The notes below the pieces were generated by a model. It had not been told where the DNA came from, made no database searches, and saw nothing but the letters and a program-made list of their open reading frames with translations. A stretch of DNA of 64,000 bases. Source: Catenaria anguillulae PL171. Taxonomy: Eukaryota > Blastocladiomycota > Blastocladiomycetes > Blastocladiales > Catenariaceae. This document shows, piece after piece, positions 10,207 through 20,983 of the stretch (position 1 is its first letter; each line of letters opens with the position of its first letter). The DNA lies in NCBI GenBank assembly GCA_002102555.1, contig MCFL01000126.1:1-64000 (forward strand), written 5' to 3'. The position numbers and the translations under genes are program-made.

Positions 10207-12127
10207 ATGTCTGTCGCCGATACCATCGAGGCCTTTGCCAAGCTGTCCCTCGCGGGCACCCCGCCCGCGGCCTTCCCGATCGACAAGCTCATCAAGGTCG
10301 AGGGCTCGCAGCCACAGTTCAACCCCATTGACATTTTCAAGCTCATCATCACCGAGCAGGTGTCGCAAGTCACGGGCGCCGCGCACGACCTCGTGTATGC
10401 CTCCATGGACATTCCCAAGAACACGGACAATGCCGACTTGTGCATTGCGACTCCGCGATTGAGGATCAAGGGCAACCCCGTCCAGTTGACACAAGACTTT
10501 ATCGGCAAGGTGTGTACTGTTTTTGTTTTCTTCTTCTTTACTACGTTGTTCGCCTGAAAACCACCCTAACACAAACTCTCCTCCCCGTTTGTGCTGCCTT
10601 TACCAGTTTGTACTCAACGAGTACATTGCCTCGGCCGTCGCCTCAGGCCCCTTCATGAACTTCAAAATCAACCACGACCTGCTCAAGTCCATCACGCTGA
10701 CGCAAATCCACCACATGGCCGAGTCGTACGGCACCAATGACTCAGGCAAGGGCAAGCACGCCATTGTCGAGTTTTCATCGCCCAACATTGCCAAGCCCTT
10801 CCACGCAGGTCACTTGCGCTCCACCATCATTGGCAACTTTACGCGCAATGCCCTCAAGGCCAACGGCTGGCACACCACGGCCATCAACTACTTGGGCGAC
10901 TGGGGTAAGCAGTACGGCTTGTTGGCCGTTGGGTTTGCGCGCCACGGTGACGAGGATAAGCTCAAGGCCGACCCGATTCGCCACTTGTTTGACGTTTACG
11001 TGCAAATCAACAAGGACGCAGAGGCCGATCCAGCCGTTCACGACGAGGCCCGCGCTTACTTTAAGAAGATGGAAGATGGCGACAAGGATGCGCTTGCCCT
11101 TTGGCAGCGCTTCCGTGACTTGTCCATTGTCAAGTACAAGGAGATTTATGGCCGCCTTGGTGTCGAATTCGACGTTTACTCTGGCGAGTCGCAGGTGGGC
11201 AAAGAAATGGACGATGCCATGGAAATGCTCAAGGCCAAGGAAATTGTCAAGCTCGACGACGGCGCGCAAATCATTGACTTGAAAAAGGACAAGCTCGGCA
11301 TTGTGGTTGTGCAAAAGCGTGACGGCACCACGCTTTACATCACGCGCGACATTGGCGCCGCAAAGGCCCGCTACGACCAGTACAAGTTTGACGCCATGCA
11401 CTATGTTGTGGGCGCCCAGCAGGACATGCACTTCCGCCAGCTCTTCAAGGTGCTCAACCTCATGGGCTACGAGTGGGCACCAAAGTGCAACCACATCAAC
11501 TTTGGCATGGTCAATGGCATGTCCACGCGCAAGGGTACCGCCGTGTTCCTTGAGGACATGCTCAACCAGACGCAAGAGGTTATGTTGGAGGTGATGAAGA
11601 AGAACGAGCACAAGTTTGCGCAAATCCCCAACCCCGACGAGGTGGCCGATTTGGTGGGTTTGTCGGCCATTGTTGTGCAAGACATGAGTGCCCGTCGTGT
11701 CAAGGATTACGATTTCGCTTGGGATCGCATGTTTTCGTTTGAGGGCGATACCGGACCGTACTTGCAGTACGCGCACGCCCGCTTGTGCTCGATCGAGCGC
11801 AAGGCCGAAATGGAAATGCCCCTCAAGTCGCTCGAGGGTGTGGATTTCTCGCTCCTCAACGAGCCCACCGTCAAGCCCCTCGTCCACATGCTTGCCCAGT
11901 TCCCCGACTTGGTCCGCCAGTTGCCTGCCAACGGCTTCGAGCCGTGCAACGTAGTCACGTACTTGTTCAAGTTGTGCCACGCCGTGTCGTCGGCGCTGGA
12001 TACCTTGTATGTTGTTGGCCGTGAGGAGAATGTCAAGAAGGCGCGTATGCTCTTGTACTGGTCGACCAGGGTCGTCTTGGGCAATGGCTTGAAGTTGATT
12101 GGGTTGCGCCCGCTTGAGCGCATGTAA
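10207..12127 (+). CDS. Arginyl-tRNA synthetase
   Basis: Class I synthetase that charges tRNA-Arg. Exons 10207-10509 and 10607-12127 join in phase 0 over a 97-nt intron, giving 607 residues, close to the usual cytosolic fungal length. The HIGH motif is present as PFHAGHLRST, preceded by the family sequence VEFSSPNIAKPFH, and followed by LGDWGKQYGLL. The KMSK region is the arginine-enzyme variant NGMSTRKGTAVFLEDML. The C-terminus has the anticodon-binding DALR-type helices and ends in the typical LRPLERM. The start ATG sits in an ideal GCCACC context. The frame continues upstream without a stop to another ATG at 10021, which adds 62 residues that could act as a mitochondrial leader; one gene may therefore serve both compartments. 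Confidence 0.95.
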
Positions 12128-14124
12128 GTTGGGGACGGCAGGGGGCGTGTATGTGTTTGTTTTTTTCAAGTATATAGTTTGTTTTCATTCTTGTCCTGTT
12201 TGCAAATTCGTCCCGCATTTTGCGACTGGCTGGCCCCTTGAGCTTTGACTCGTTCACGACTCGGTCCAAAGACAAGATGAAGACGGCACGAAGCAGCAAG
12301 ACTACTCAAGACCATGACCGGTCGGGCAAGGTCGTTCTCGCTACTACTCAGCTGTGATAGGTATTGCTAAGCGTGGCCACACACAACTTGACTCGACAAG
12401 AGTGAAAGGCATTCCCAAAGGGTTTGAGGGCCCTCAGGCACCGACGGCACTCGTGAGTTTTGGTTGCTGAGACAAGAAGCATGCTGGTCAGCCCATTCGG
12501 CCCTGTCCCAGCAGTGAAGCAGGCGCAGCATGGAGGACCGTCGGGGGACGTAAAGGACGCACGGTATTCAGCCACACTAGGATTACAGTCTGAGGAATTA
12601 CATGGATAGAACGATAACCAAACAGCTGGACAGAGTGTGGGCGAAAGGATACACGAGCAATGATGGACAAACATGGACGAAATACAACACAAGACATGAG
12701 GTGAGGTGATGGATACTAAACCAGGTTGAACTGAAGGCACGTCGTGCCGTGAGAGACGACCAGCAGAGCGTTTCAACAAATGGGGAAAACCAAGGCGACT
12801 CAAGCCCATAATGGAAAGGGCAAAGTCATCCTTGCTCCGCATTGCTGAGCTTGGTCACACCGACCGACTCAAGCAAAGTGTAGCGATACATCGGGCCAAC
12901 ACACGTTCATCCTAAAAACAGACTGTTCCACATCCAAGATACAGACCTTCCGGGCTACCAAAAACGGTACGAAAAGGCACACATTGGGAGAGGACTACCG
13001 AAATGCCATAAGGGCCTGTCAACCGCAATCAACAGAACCGTGCCAATCCACCACCCGACCGATCGCGCGCGTTATGCATCATACCAAGCAAAAAGTGCGG
13101 CAGAGGACCCGATGCGAGTCATGCACGCAAACACTGTTTTGCTTCAATGGCCTTCTAGGGGGCGCTGGGAACAACATTGATAGGAAGCATCCATTTGTCA
13201 TGTACACGCCTCTGCACCAAAAGCCCGGATATTCTCGACAGGTCAGATGGGCAGCAGGCAGTGCGGGCAAATGGGAATGTGTGCAAGAGGCTCGCAATGA
13301 AACGGAACACTTTGAAGAGTCGACGGGAATTTCATATTCAATACATTGTGCGTATCGCCTGTGGCAATTATACTGGACGGGCAAGGGGAGATGTACAGAG
13401 GGAAACTGCCTGCATTTGTAGCTTTCCCTTCAGCGATTCCGATTCCTCTGCTCTAGACCCGTTGCTCATTGAGATCCCTCAATTGGGATCCTGGGAGCTG
13501 GCCGATTTTGGGAGACCAATATAGCTGCAACACAAGTTGGTTGGTTGGTTGGTCCGCGATCCCAACCGCAAACAGCGCGAACGATGTCAAGTCCCTCTCC
13601 CACTCTTGCTGCTTGTAGTGACACAAACACCGTTCTACCTACCACCAACCAACTCGTTCATCCATCGCATGAACCTTTTGCTTTTGTCAGGATGGGTCAT
13701 TCGTTGTCACTGCTGAGATGGTGCAAGTGAATGCATTACCCGCATGGCCGGCGCATCTCGACTCTGGGTCGTTGCTGAAATCACGTCAAATGCCGCCCAT
13801 AGGTGGTGCATTTTGCTCAGAACACACGTATTTCTGGTCGCCTGACTGAATGCACTCAGAAGCGAAAAGCTATAACAAGGAAGGTGGGTTGGATCATGTA
13901 CATTACGGTGACGAGAGCACATATTCGCCGAGGGGTTGTGCGAGGTAACAGAGGATTGTGTACACCAAGAAAGGAAAGAAAGCAAACACGCCCAACGAAA
14001 ACCAGCAAAGCAAGAGAAGCGAGCAGCAGCCAAGGGATCATGGTGGCAGTGCGGGGCGGGAAATGGAGCAAGAACAACCGAGTGACGACAGGCAAGAGAA
14101 AAGGAGAGGCCGGGGGACGATGGC
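12128..14124. other. 2 kb region without a convincing gene; 3' flank of duplicated copy A
   Basis: From 12128 to about 13600 I see only short frames (for example 12348-12842, minus) with no recognisable motif. A (TTGG)4 run lies at 13537-13552. From about 13620 to 14124 the sequence is the 3' flank of duplicated gene copy A and matches the corresponding flank of copy B (about 17300-17730) at high identity, including the blocks around 13855-13935 and 14000-14060. Confidence 0.5.
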
Positions 14125-15189
14125 CTACTCCGTCGTGGTATGTGCCCGCTTGTTCGACCCGTGGTCTTGGTCGCTCGACCCACGTTTCCTCGTTGGACGC
14201 ACGCGGGTGAATGGCTTGGGCACGGGTGCAGGCACGGGGACGATTGCCGTTGGATCAAACTCGGCAGACCCCCCACGCACACGCTTGCCGCCGCTGGTAC
14301 CGACAAAGTGTTCTTGACCCGCCGGGTCCATGTCGCCGAGCTTGCGCTTGGTGACCTTGCCGGGCGCGACGGAAGTGGCGTCAAATGTGTCGGCAAGGTC
14401 CGGCAGTTGGTCGCGAGAAGCGAATCGCCCAAAAACGTTATCGGCCGTCAACTTGGCCGCGGGCACCCAAACGTGCCAAAGATGTGGCGTCGTTGGCGAG
14501 CGGACAAACGGGCTTGTCACGCACATCTCGCCAAATGTGTGCCAATGCTTCCGGGTGTCGGCGAAGACGGCCAGGCAGTCGGCGAGCAAAAGCTTGAGAG
14601 TTCCGTCGGCAATGGGCGCCGGCCACCCGGAAACATCAGTCACGGCCTTGAGCACCTTGGCCGGCACGATCTTAGCCACACCCTTGGCGGTCACCTCGAA
14701 GTCAAAGCAAGTTTTGCTGTACCCAACATCGCGAACAAAGGCAACCAGCTTGTTTGCAAGCTGCTCCCTGACGCTCACCTTGCCCAAATGAGACACGACT
14801 TGTGTGCCACCTGAAATCGACTTGAAGTATAGCGCAATGATGCTCCGGGTGACGGCTGACCGACGAACGGACTTGGCCTCAATCAAGCAGTCCTTGAACG
14901 AAACCACCGCGTCCTACAATGTATTCATATGTACACCTGAATTAGCCATGGCCATTTTGTTTGAAACGAAGGACCGTTGTAAACAAAACAGAATCATACC
15001 TTGCGACCGACACTGTGGCGTTGGAAAAAGACAAGGTGAGTCAAACAGATGCTCTCGTGGATTGAAACATAAAGTGTTCGCACATACAGGTTCTTGACAG
15101 CCTTGCTTACTGAGGGCAGGATGCTGCGCCCAACATTGCCGGTGCTAGCTGTGGCTGTGCTGAAGATCGAGCTTCGAGCTTCCGGGCAT
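14125..15189 (-). CDS. Duplicated unknown nuclear protein, copy A (start unresolved)
   Basis: Paralogue of copy B at 17731-18793. The last exon (14125-14913) encodes 262 residues including WPAPIADGT, CVTSPFVRSPTTPH and a basic tail with KRKLGD, GKRVRGG and TRKRG, probable nuclear localisation signals. It joins a 13-nt microexon (15000-15012) and a first exon ending at 15088. The joined reading gives NVGRSILPSVSKAVKN, then LVGRK, then DAVVSFKDC, matching copy B segment for segment. The ATG matching the start of copy B lies at 15189, but a 7-bp tandem repeat (15167-15180) puts it out of frame with the conserved reading. The true start is therefore elsewhere, perhaps in the acidic frame just upstream, or the copy is damaged. 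I do not recognise the family. Confidence 0.55.
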
Positions 15190-15802
15190 GTTGCAAGTAT
15201 ATCAAAGTTGGGGTGGCGATTGCGCTTGTCAGGTTGGAGCCTTGCTGTATGGTCTCGGTCGTGGTCGTTACCTTGCCCGTCGGCATGTTGTCCACTTCCA
15301 TCTCGGACCCGACGTGCTCGTCTTGGATGGGCGAGAAGTTCCAGGTTGGGAACATGGTCGTGGCGCAGTGTTCGTCACCGGAGTCGGTTGAGGAGTCTGA
15401 CAATGACGAGTCCGAGCGAGTCGATTGGTCCGCAGTCGCAGGGTGCGCTTCCATTTGGTCGTCGGCCTCGGTGGCTTGCTGGGCGTGAGAGTCTGCGTCC
15501 ATCTCAGCAAGAATCTTCTCGACGAGCTCCTCGCTGAACGCAAGTGGGCTGGCCCCAATCTTGTCGGCACCATCGCCCTCGTAATCTGGTTCCTGCTGCA
15601 GGTACTTCTCTTCTTGAATGGGCGTCTCCTCTTCCTCCTCGTCGTCCGCTTGGGCGCCCTCGCGACCCTTGGGGCCGGTTTCGGGCTCGTCTGGCGTGGT
15701 TGTGCGCGGCGTCGCTCCGCCATAGTTGTCAGAATCATGGCCACGGGCACCCGACCTTGTAGCGCGGGCGGCGGTGGGTCGAAGGGAGCGTCCCGTCGAC
15801 AT
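15107..15802 (-). CDS. Acidic low-complexity open frame, possible 5' exon of copy A or separate gene
   Basis: The frame from ATG 15802 (STGRSLRPTAAR) runs to 15107 and is rich in Asp, Glu, Ser and Thr, with a clear acidic block (DDEEEEETPIQEE) and an amphipathic stretch (SEELVEKILAEMDADS). Its composition is unlike chance sequence, so it is probably coding. Its 3' end overlaps the first conserved exon of copy A in a different frame. A consensus donor (AAG/GTAACG, exon end 15272) exists, but I could not find an acceptor whose phase joins it to copy A. It has no counterpart upstream of copy B. It could be a 5' exon acquired by copy A or the end of a gene starting further upstream. Confidence 0.4.
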   Translation of the reverse strand: MSTGRSLRPTAARATRSGARGHDSDNYGGATPRTTTPDEPETGPKGREGAQADDEEEEETPIQEEKYLQQEPDYEGDGADKIGASPLAFSEELVEKILAEMDADSHAQQATEADDQMEAHPATADQSTRSDSSLSDSSTDSGDEHCATTMFPTWNFSPIQDEHVGSEMEVDNMPTGKVTTTTETIQQGSNLTSAIATPTLIYLQHARKLEARSSAQPQLAPAMLGAASCPQ

Positions 15803-15849
15803 GATTGGATGCTTCTGTTGAAGCATGTGTCGTGTGACCGCAGGACAGT

Positions 15850-17060
15850 GAGGTAGAGTTTCTTTGGGCAGGTGCGAGATAGGTTCGGGCTGGCTTTTCC
15901 CACGTCAGGTTTTGGCTTCCCACATCAGTCACAGATGAGATCCCCGTCGTAAGATCTTGCCGAGGCTGGGCATTCTGAGGCTGGGCGGCGCCTTGATGTT
16001 GTGTAATGTCGGCAGTGGTTGGTGGGAGTCGACAAGCAGAACAAGTTAATGTAACCCACGAGGAAAGCAGCCCCAATGACGGTCGCGGGAGTTGAGTTTT
16101 CGGCAAGTGATCGGCCGAGCCACACATGGAGCACAAGTTTGCTTCTGGTTCGAACGTGGGGTTGGGATAGCGAGCAAGCATTGTTGGAACAAGAAGATGC
16201 GCGGCACTAAAGAGCTCGGCAGTTAGCTCCTCAAACGTCGCGAATGACAATGAGTGATTTTGTCTTGGTAGTCGCGGGTAGAGAGTGGATGTTGCTGGGC
16301 GATCATTCCCTGGGCGAGCATTTGCACGACGAGGGTTTGAGCACCTTTGCCTAAACAATTCAAGCACGTAAATGAGATAATCGCACCGTCTGATGATTGA
16401 TTTGATTGAGACCGCCATACCTCGAGCATAGAGTGGGCGGATGAGATCCTTTTCCTCGTTCGACAATCCCCACCCCTGTGTATTTACGCTTGCGGCGACG
16501 GCGGCGCGGATCCAAGTTCTCGTCGTCATTCTCGCCGTTCATGGCGGGGTCAGCGTGCGCCTAGTCAAATAGTCAAACAGGGGCAATGTGGGTTAGATAT
16601 CGTCGCATCATGGCAAGAGAGGAAACCATGTCAGCGATCAGACCTCGTCTTCGTTCTCGAAAAGTTTGCAATCAGAGTAGTTTGACGGTCAGTACCTCTT
16701 CGGTAAGTACCTTGAGACATAAATGATGCCAGCATACCGAATTCGCAAAAGATGAGCCGATACCTCGTCGTGCATATCGGTGCTGTGGTCTTGCAGCGAC
16801 ATTCGTAGTAATTTGTTTGAAAGGATGGCAATACAGGACCCCCTCCGCCAGTCCTTCAGCGTTTTGTGAGCATAAAGCGCAACCCCGGCTGCCCTTGTTC
16901 GAATTTTACCACTGGATCCGACTTGGATGGGTGGGCGACCGGGGATGGCGTTGCGGACTGTCATCGGCTCCGTCACGAGTTAGTTTGCGCCAGGCAGGCG
17001 AGGAATTTCATCACTTCATCGTCGTAGGAGAGGGCGCCGCGGCCCATGGCGGCCGCAACA
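15850..17060 (-). CDS. Possible multi-exon gene on minus, unresolved
   Basis: Several minus-strand segments look coding and have plausible splice signals between them: around 16990-17050 (MGRGALSYDDEVMKFLACLA, followed by a perfect ACTAAC branch site), 16740-16880 (KTLKDWRRGSCIAILSNK), 16430-16540 (basic RRRRRKRKY, then EEKDLIRPLYAR), 16230-16360 (GAQTLVVQMLAQGMIAQQHP) and 15950-16200 (NLCSMCGSADH and TCSACRLPP, which could be zinc ligands). I could not chain them into one consistent frame and do not recognise the family. It is reported so the stretch is not read as empty. Confidence 0.25.
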
Positions 17061-17730
17061 ATTTCGGACAGAATGCACGGAGTTTTGATGGTGTTACAGA
17101 TATATAGACTGGCGAAATGACGTGCTGTCCTTCTTGACATGATTTGTGTCAGGGTGTGGGATGTGATGAGGCGAAAGCGATCTGATTCATGGATCGGCAG
17201 CCCTGTGACCCCAGCTCTTCCGACCAATGTCCGAAGAAAGCGGAAAACCGCAAAAGGAAGGCGGGATATCGCAGGATTATGGGTGCGGAATTGCGTATAT
17301 GTGTACGAACATCATTCTACCGCCAATTCGTGCATCTATCGCATGGAACTTACGCTCTTGTCGAGATGCGTCATTCGTTGCCACCGCTGAGATCGTGCAA
17401 CACATTGGTCGACATGGCCTCTCGCCCATGCAATTTCTGTTCAACTGCACTCAGAAGCGAAAAGCGATGACAAGGTAGGTTGGATTATTTACATTACGGT
17501 GACGAGAGTACATATTCACCGAGGTTTGTGCAAGGAAACAGGATAATGTACACGAAGAGAGGAATGGAAACCCCAAATCACGCCCAACGAGAACCAGCAA
17601 AGCACGGGGAGCGAGCAGAAGCCAAGGGATCATGGTGGCGGTGCGGTGCGGCCTCAAGCACAAAAAAACCAAACGACAAGACGCCAACAAGGGCGAGAGG
17701 GGCGGATGTTGAACTTGAGACCAAAGCGCC

Positions 17731-18793
17731 CTACTGGTCGATGTGGACGCGCTTATTGGACCCTTGGCCATCGCCACTTGGCCTGCGCTTCCTCCCCTGG
17801 CGCGAGTGCGGCTGGTTGATTGGCGCTGCTGGTGCAGGCATAAGTGGCGTCGGGTCAAAGTGCGCCGACCCACCACGCGCGCGCTTGCCGGCTGGCCCGA
17901 AAAAGTCGTCGTCGCCGGCTTGATGGGCATGGGCACGTTTGCGCGTCGTGACCAAGCTGGGCATCATGGGCTCGGGCGAGAAGATGTGGCCCAGGGCGGG
18001 CAGTTGGTCGTGACTGGACAATCGGCCAAACACGCTCTTGGCAGTCATCTTGGTGGCGGGCCCCCAGACATGCCACATGTGCGGGGTTGTTGGCGACCGC
18101 ACAAATGGACTCGTCACGCACGTGTCCTGGAATGTCTGCCAATGGTTGCGCATGTCGGCAAAGACGGCAAGGGAGTCGACCAGCAATAGCTTCATGGTGC
18201 CGTCTGCAATGGGTGCTGGCCAGCCCGACACTGCCGTGACCGCCTTGCCCAGTTTCGAAAAACCGTACTTGACCTGGTCATTGTTGGTGAGCTCAAAGTC
18301 GGGAATCATGAGCTTGTTGCCGTTTTCGCGCACAAATGCCACCAACTTGTTCGCGAGGGACTCCCGGACGGACACCTTGTCGAGTCCGACAATCACCTGC
18401 TGCTCGGTTGGCAACGTGCCAAAGTATGCGCCAACCAAACAACGCGCAACAGCACTGCGCCGAACCGACTTGGCGTGCTCCGGGTACAGGTCAAACGCAA
18501 TGGATGGCTGTTATAATCATCCATTGAGTCGTAAAATGAGACAAAGTCATAGCAGTGCAGAAATGGCGCCGACAGCGCACCTTTTTTCCAATGCTGTGTT
18601 GAAAAGTAAACAACAAACAAGCGAAAGGCAATACTAGTGAGACATTGGCCATCTCATGCACACGTCAATCGCGTTTGTAGGTAGATGCATACAAATTGAA
18701 ATTGGTGACAGCTTTGCCCATTGAGCGCAAGATGCTCCGCCCCACGTTGCTGGTGCTAGCTGAAGCGCTGCTCAAGATCGAGCTTCCGGGCAT
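17731..18793 (-). CDS. Duplicated unknown nuclear protein, copy B
   Basis: Three exons in consistent phase: 18793-18693, a 13-nt microexon 18593-18581, and 18507-17731, giving 296 residues. The protein starts MPGSSILSSASAS, then NVGRSILRSMGKAV. The core contains VRRSAV, KVSVRESLANKLVAFVR, SGWPAPIADGTMKLLL and CVTSPFVRSPTTPHMWHVW, all shared with copy A. The tail is proline-rich and basic (KRARGG, GRKRRPSGDG), suggesting the nucleus. The introns are 99 and 73 nt. Copy B is the better-preserved member because its ATG is in frame with the conserved sequence. I do not recognise the family; it may be lineage-specific. The 3' flank is also duplicated. Confidence 0.6.
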
Positions 18794-19224
18794 AGTGCGA
18801 GTTTTTCAAGTGTAGCGGTACCGGGAGGCTTGACTAAACTGGAAAGTTGTCGCGGCTCGTAGGATTGGCTAGCGGGTTGGGTTCGTTGGCGAAGCGGGCA
18901 GGGCTCGCGGATCAGCTGTAGTTGGGGGATTCTATTGCGGTTAAGGGAAGTGCATATAGTGTACAGTCTATTGCAGAGTCTGAAGTGTAGGCTGTGGTGT
19001 CTTGGAGTTGTTGGATGTGAGCTTGAATGTCGGGCCTGTATTTATGTTGGTGGGAATCTGTCCTGACGCGTTGAATTGATTGACGTGTGCCGTCAACCCG
19101 TCACGTGCCAACCGCCTGCCCTGAGATGGTCGGCTGATTGGTCAAAGACAGTGACTTTGCCTCATGGAGTTGGTCTCTCCGATATCTCTTTCGTAATTCC
19201 TCGTGCTTTACCACGCCAACAGCC
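18794..19224. other. Divergent promoter region between copy B and IWR1
   Basis: The 431 bases between two divergent starts probably hold both promoters. No acidic exon like that upstream of copy A is present here. No further structure is evident. Confidence 0.45.
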
Positions 19225-20469
19225 ATGAATCTATCGTCACACGTGTCCACCGTCACGGGCGCACATGGTGGAACTCCGCTCGCTATCCCGGGCCTCGCCT
19301 CGGCCGCCCCAGCAGCTCCTACGCAAGCCATTCTTCGGATCAAGCGCAAACGCACGGCCGAGCCACTCGATGCCCTCCTTCTTGAGCCCACATGGACGGG
19401 CACAAAGCGTCTCCGCCGCGGTGCCGGCCCAGGTCCCAAGGTCTTTCGGCGCACACGGACCGAAGCAAGCAACGGCGAGCAGGTCATTGTGACTCAACCA
19501 ATGCCAGGATCGTCGTCGTCGGCATCGTCGTCGTTGGCGAGCGTGCCACCACCACCTGTCACGAATCAGCAAAATCAAGCATCAGTCGTGTACCGTGTCA
19601 CGCATGCGCACTCGCACCGTGATAAGGACGGGACCACCGTTGTTGTCGACGTCCGCACCACCACGTCGCCAGCAGCGACTCTCACCCCTCATACCCATCG
19701 AGACCATGTTCAGCCTCATGCCGCCGCCGAGCCGTCAATTGGCTCCACCATGACTGACGTGCCCGAAATTGGTGACATGGACGGGTTTGCGGCCATGCTT
19801 CAAGAGTACATCAAGGTTGCCGACCCGGATGTTGCGCAAGCGTTGCAAGCCGACATTGACCAACTGGCACCTGGCCGGTACACGACACCCGAAGAGCCCG
19901 TGATGCAGCTGGACTCGTCATCGGACGAAGACGACGACGACGACGACATGGTGTACGATGTGTTTGTCTCTGCACCCGACAATGCCGCTGCTGCATCCGC
20001 GTCGCCCGGGTATGGTGCCAACGGCAACGGCGGCATTTCGGCCTACTCTGGGTCCCGGGTCGTGGCTGAAATGCCCATGGCAAGGCTGCAGTATGACGCA
20101 TCAGTGCACGGGTGGGATTTGGAGGGTTTGTTGTTGAACGATGGTGAAGGGTGGGATTCGGATGGCGGGGCAAACGATGGAGTGGATGCAGACTCGAATG
20201 CCGAGGATCATTTTGCAAACGATTATCCCGATGAGGATGAGGAGATTCTGTTACGTGAGCTCGGGCAAGCGCTGGATGAGGATTTGGCGAGTGAGGAGGA
20301 GCGAGAAGAGGTGTATCGGGATCGGGACGATTCAAGTGACGATGAAGACGCGGATTGGCGGTATTGGACCAAGCGGACGGCACCCGTCAAGGTGAAGCGG
20401 ACCAAGGGTCCGTGGGAAAGCGATTCGAGTGTTATGGGCACGACGGACGATGAGGGGGACTCTGACTGA
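19225..20469 (+). CDS. IWR1: Iwr1-type RNA polymerase II nuclear import factor
   Basis: Single exon, 414 residues from the ATG at 19225 (context AGCC-ATG-A). Near the N-terminus (about residues 36-54) is LRIKRKRTAEPLDALLLE, the conserved opening of the Iwr1/SLC7A6OS family. The C-terminal half has MVYDVFVS followed, after a spacer, by DSNAEDHFANDYPDED, the diagnostic acidic signature of the Iwr1 domain, and a long Asp/Glu tail. In yeast Iwr1 binds the assembled polymerase II cleft and directs its import through an N-terminal bipartite signal; the KRKR block here fits that signal. The frame is open 29 codons upstream, but the family motif favours the chosen start. It lies head to head with duplicated copy B. 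Confidence 0.85.
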   Translation: MNLSSHVSTVTGAHGGTPLAIPGLASAAPAAPTQAILRIKRKRTAEPLDALLLEPTWTGTKRLRRGAGPGPKVFRRTRTEASNGEQVIVTQPMPGSSSSASSSLASVPPPPVTNQQNQASVVYRVTHAHSHRDKDGTTVVVDVRTTTSPAATLTPHTHRDHVQPHAAAEPSIGSTMTDVPEIGDMDGFAAMLQEYIKVADPDVAQALQADIDQLAPGRYTTPEEPVMQLDSSSDEDDDDDDMVYDVFVSAPDNAAAASASPGYGANGNGGISAYSGSRVVAEMPMARLQYDASVHGWDLEGLLLNDGEGWDSDGGANDGVDADSNAEDHFANDYPDEDEEILLRELGQALDEDLASEEEREEVYRDRDDSSDDEDADWRYWTKRTAPVKVKRTKGPWESDSSVMGTTDDEGDSD

Positions 20470-20983
20470 CACAGTCAAGACGTTGTGCGAATTGCTAACT
20501 CAAATCGACCCAATGAGCCACGTTGTCTCCTTGATTGATAGGCTGTGTATGGTGTCCAGGCGTCAATGTACATATCCTTTGCTGGCTGGCTGCGATGATT
20601 TGGTGACTCGTCGATGCTCAAGAATGGCTCAAGAAACAAACGAGCGCTCGCTTGATTCAAGGCGCACCGATCGATTGGCTTTGGCCGATCCCACCCACCT
20701 TACCGTCAATACATACACAGTTGGGTGATTCACTGAGTGAGTCAATTAATGAGCGAACCAAAAAGCGCAATGTGACTCCGCTCGATGATTGAATGCCCAA
20801 GACTGCTTGCATTCCACTGAAACCGCCCACTTGCCTTCTGGTCCAAGATCCTCACACCACTGCCGCCATCGCCGCTGTTCGCCACCTCGGTTCCGACGGA
20901 AACCTGCCACATCCTGTCTTCCGGCAGACCCTTGACGTAAAAGACGAACCAACCGAGCCCCTGCTTGCACTCTGGCATCAACC
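20470..20983. other. Intergenic region between IWR1 and the SENP gene
   Basis: No convincing gene is seen. The stretch probably holds the IWR1 terminator and the SENP promoter. Confidence 0.4.

Noticed and set aside
10775-12169. 464-residue open frame on the minus strand
   Set aside because: It is antisense to the arginyl-tRNA synthetase exon, which has unmistakable family motifs; the long antisense frame follows from GC-rich codon use.
12348-12842. 164-residue minus-strand frame
   Set aside because: No domain, odd Cys/Ser composition, no splice context; treated as non-coding.
15060-15272. Splicing of the acidic frame (donor after 15272) directly to the first exon of copy A
   Set aside because: No acceptor in the interval gives the required phase, so the fusion is left as a possibility only.
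16140-16165. GGTTCGAA-like motif suggesting a tRNA T-loop
   Set aside because: No acceptor stem or cloverleaf around it, and it fits a coding-like segment on the minus strand.
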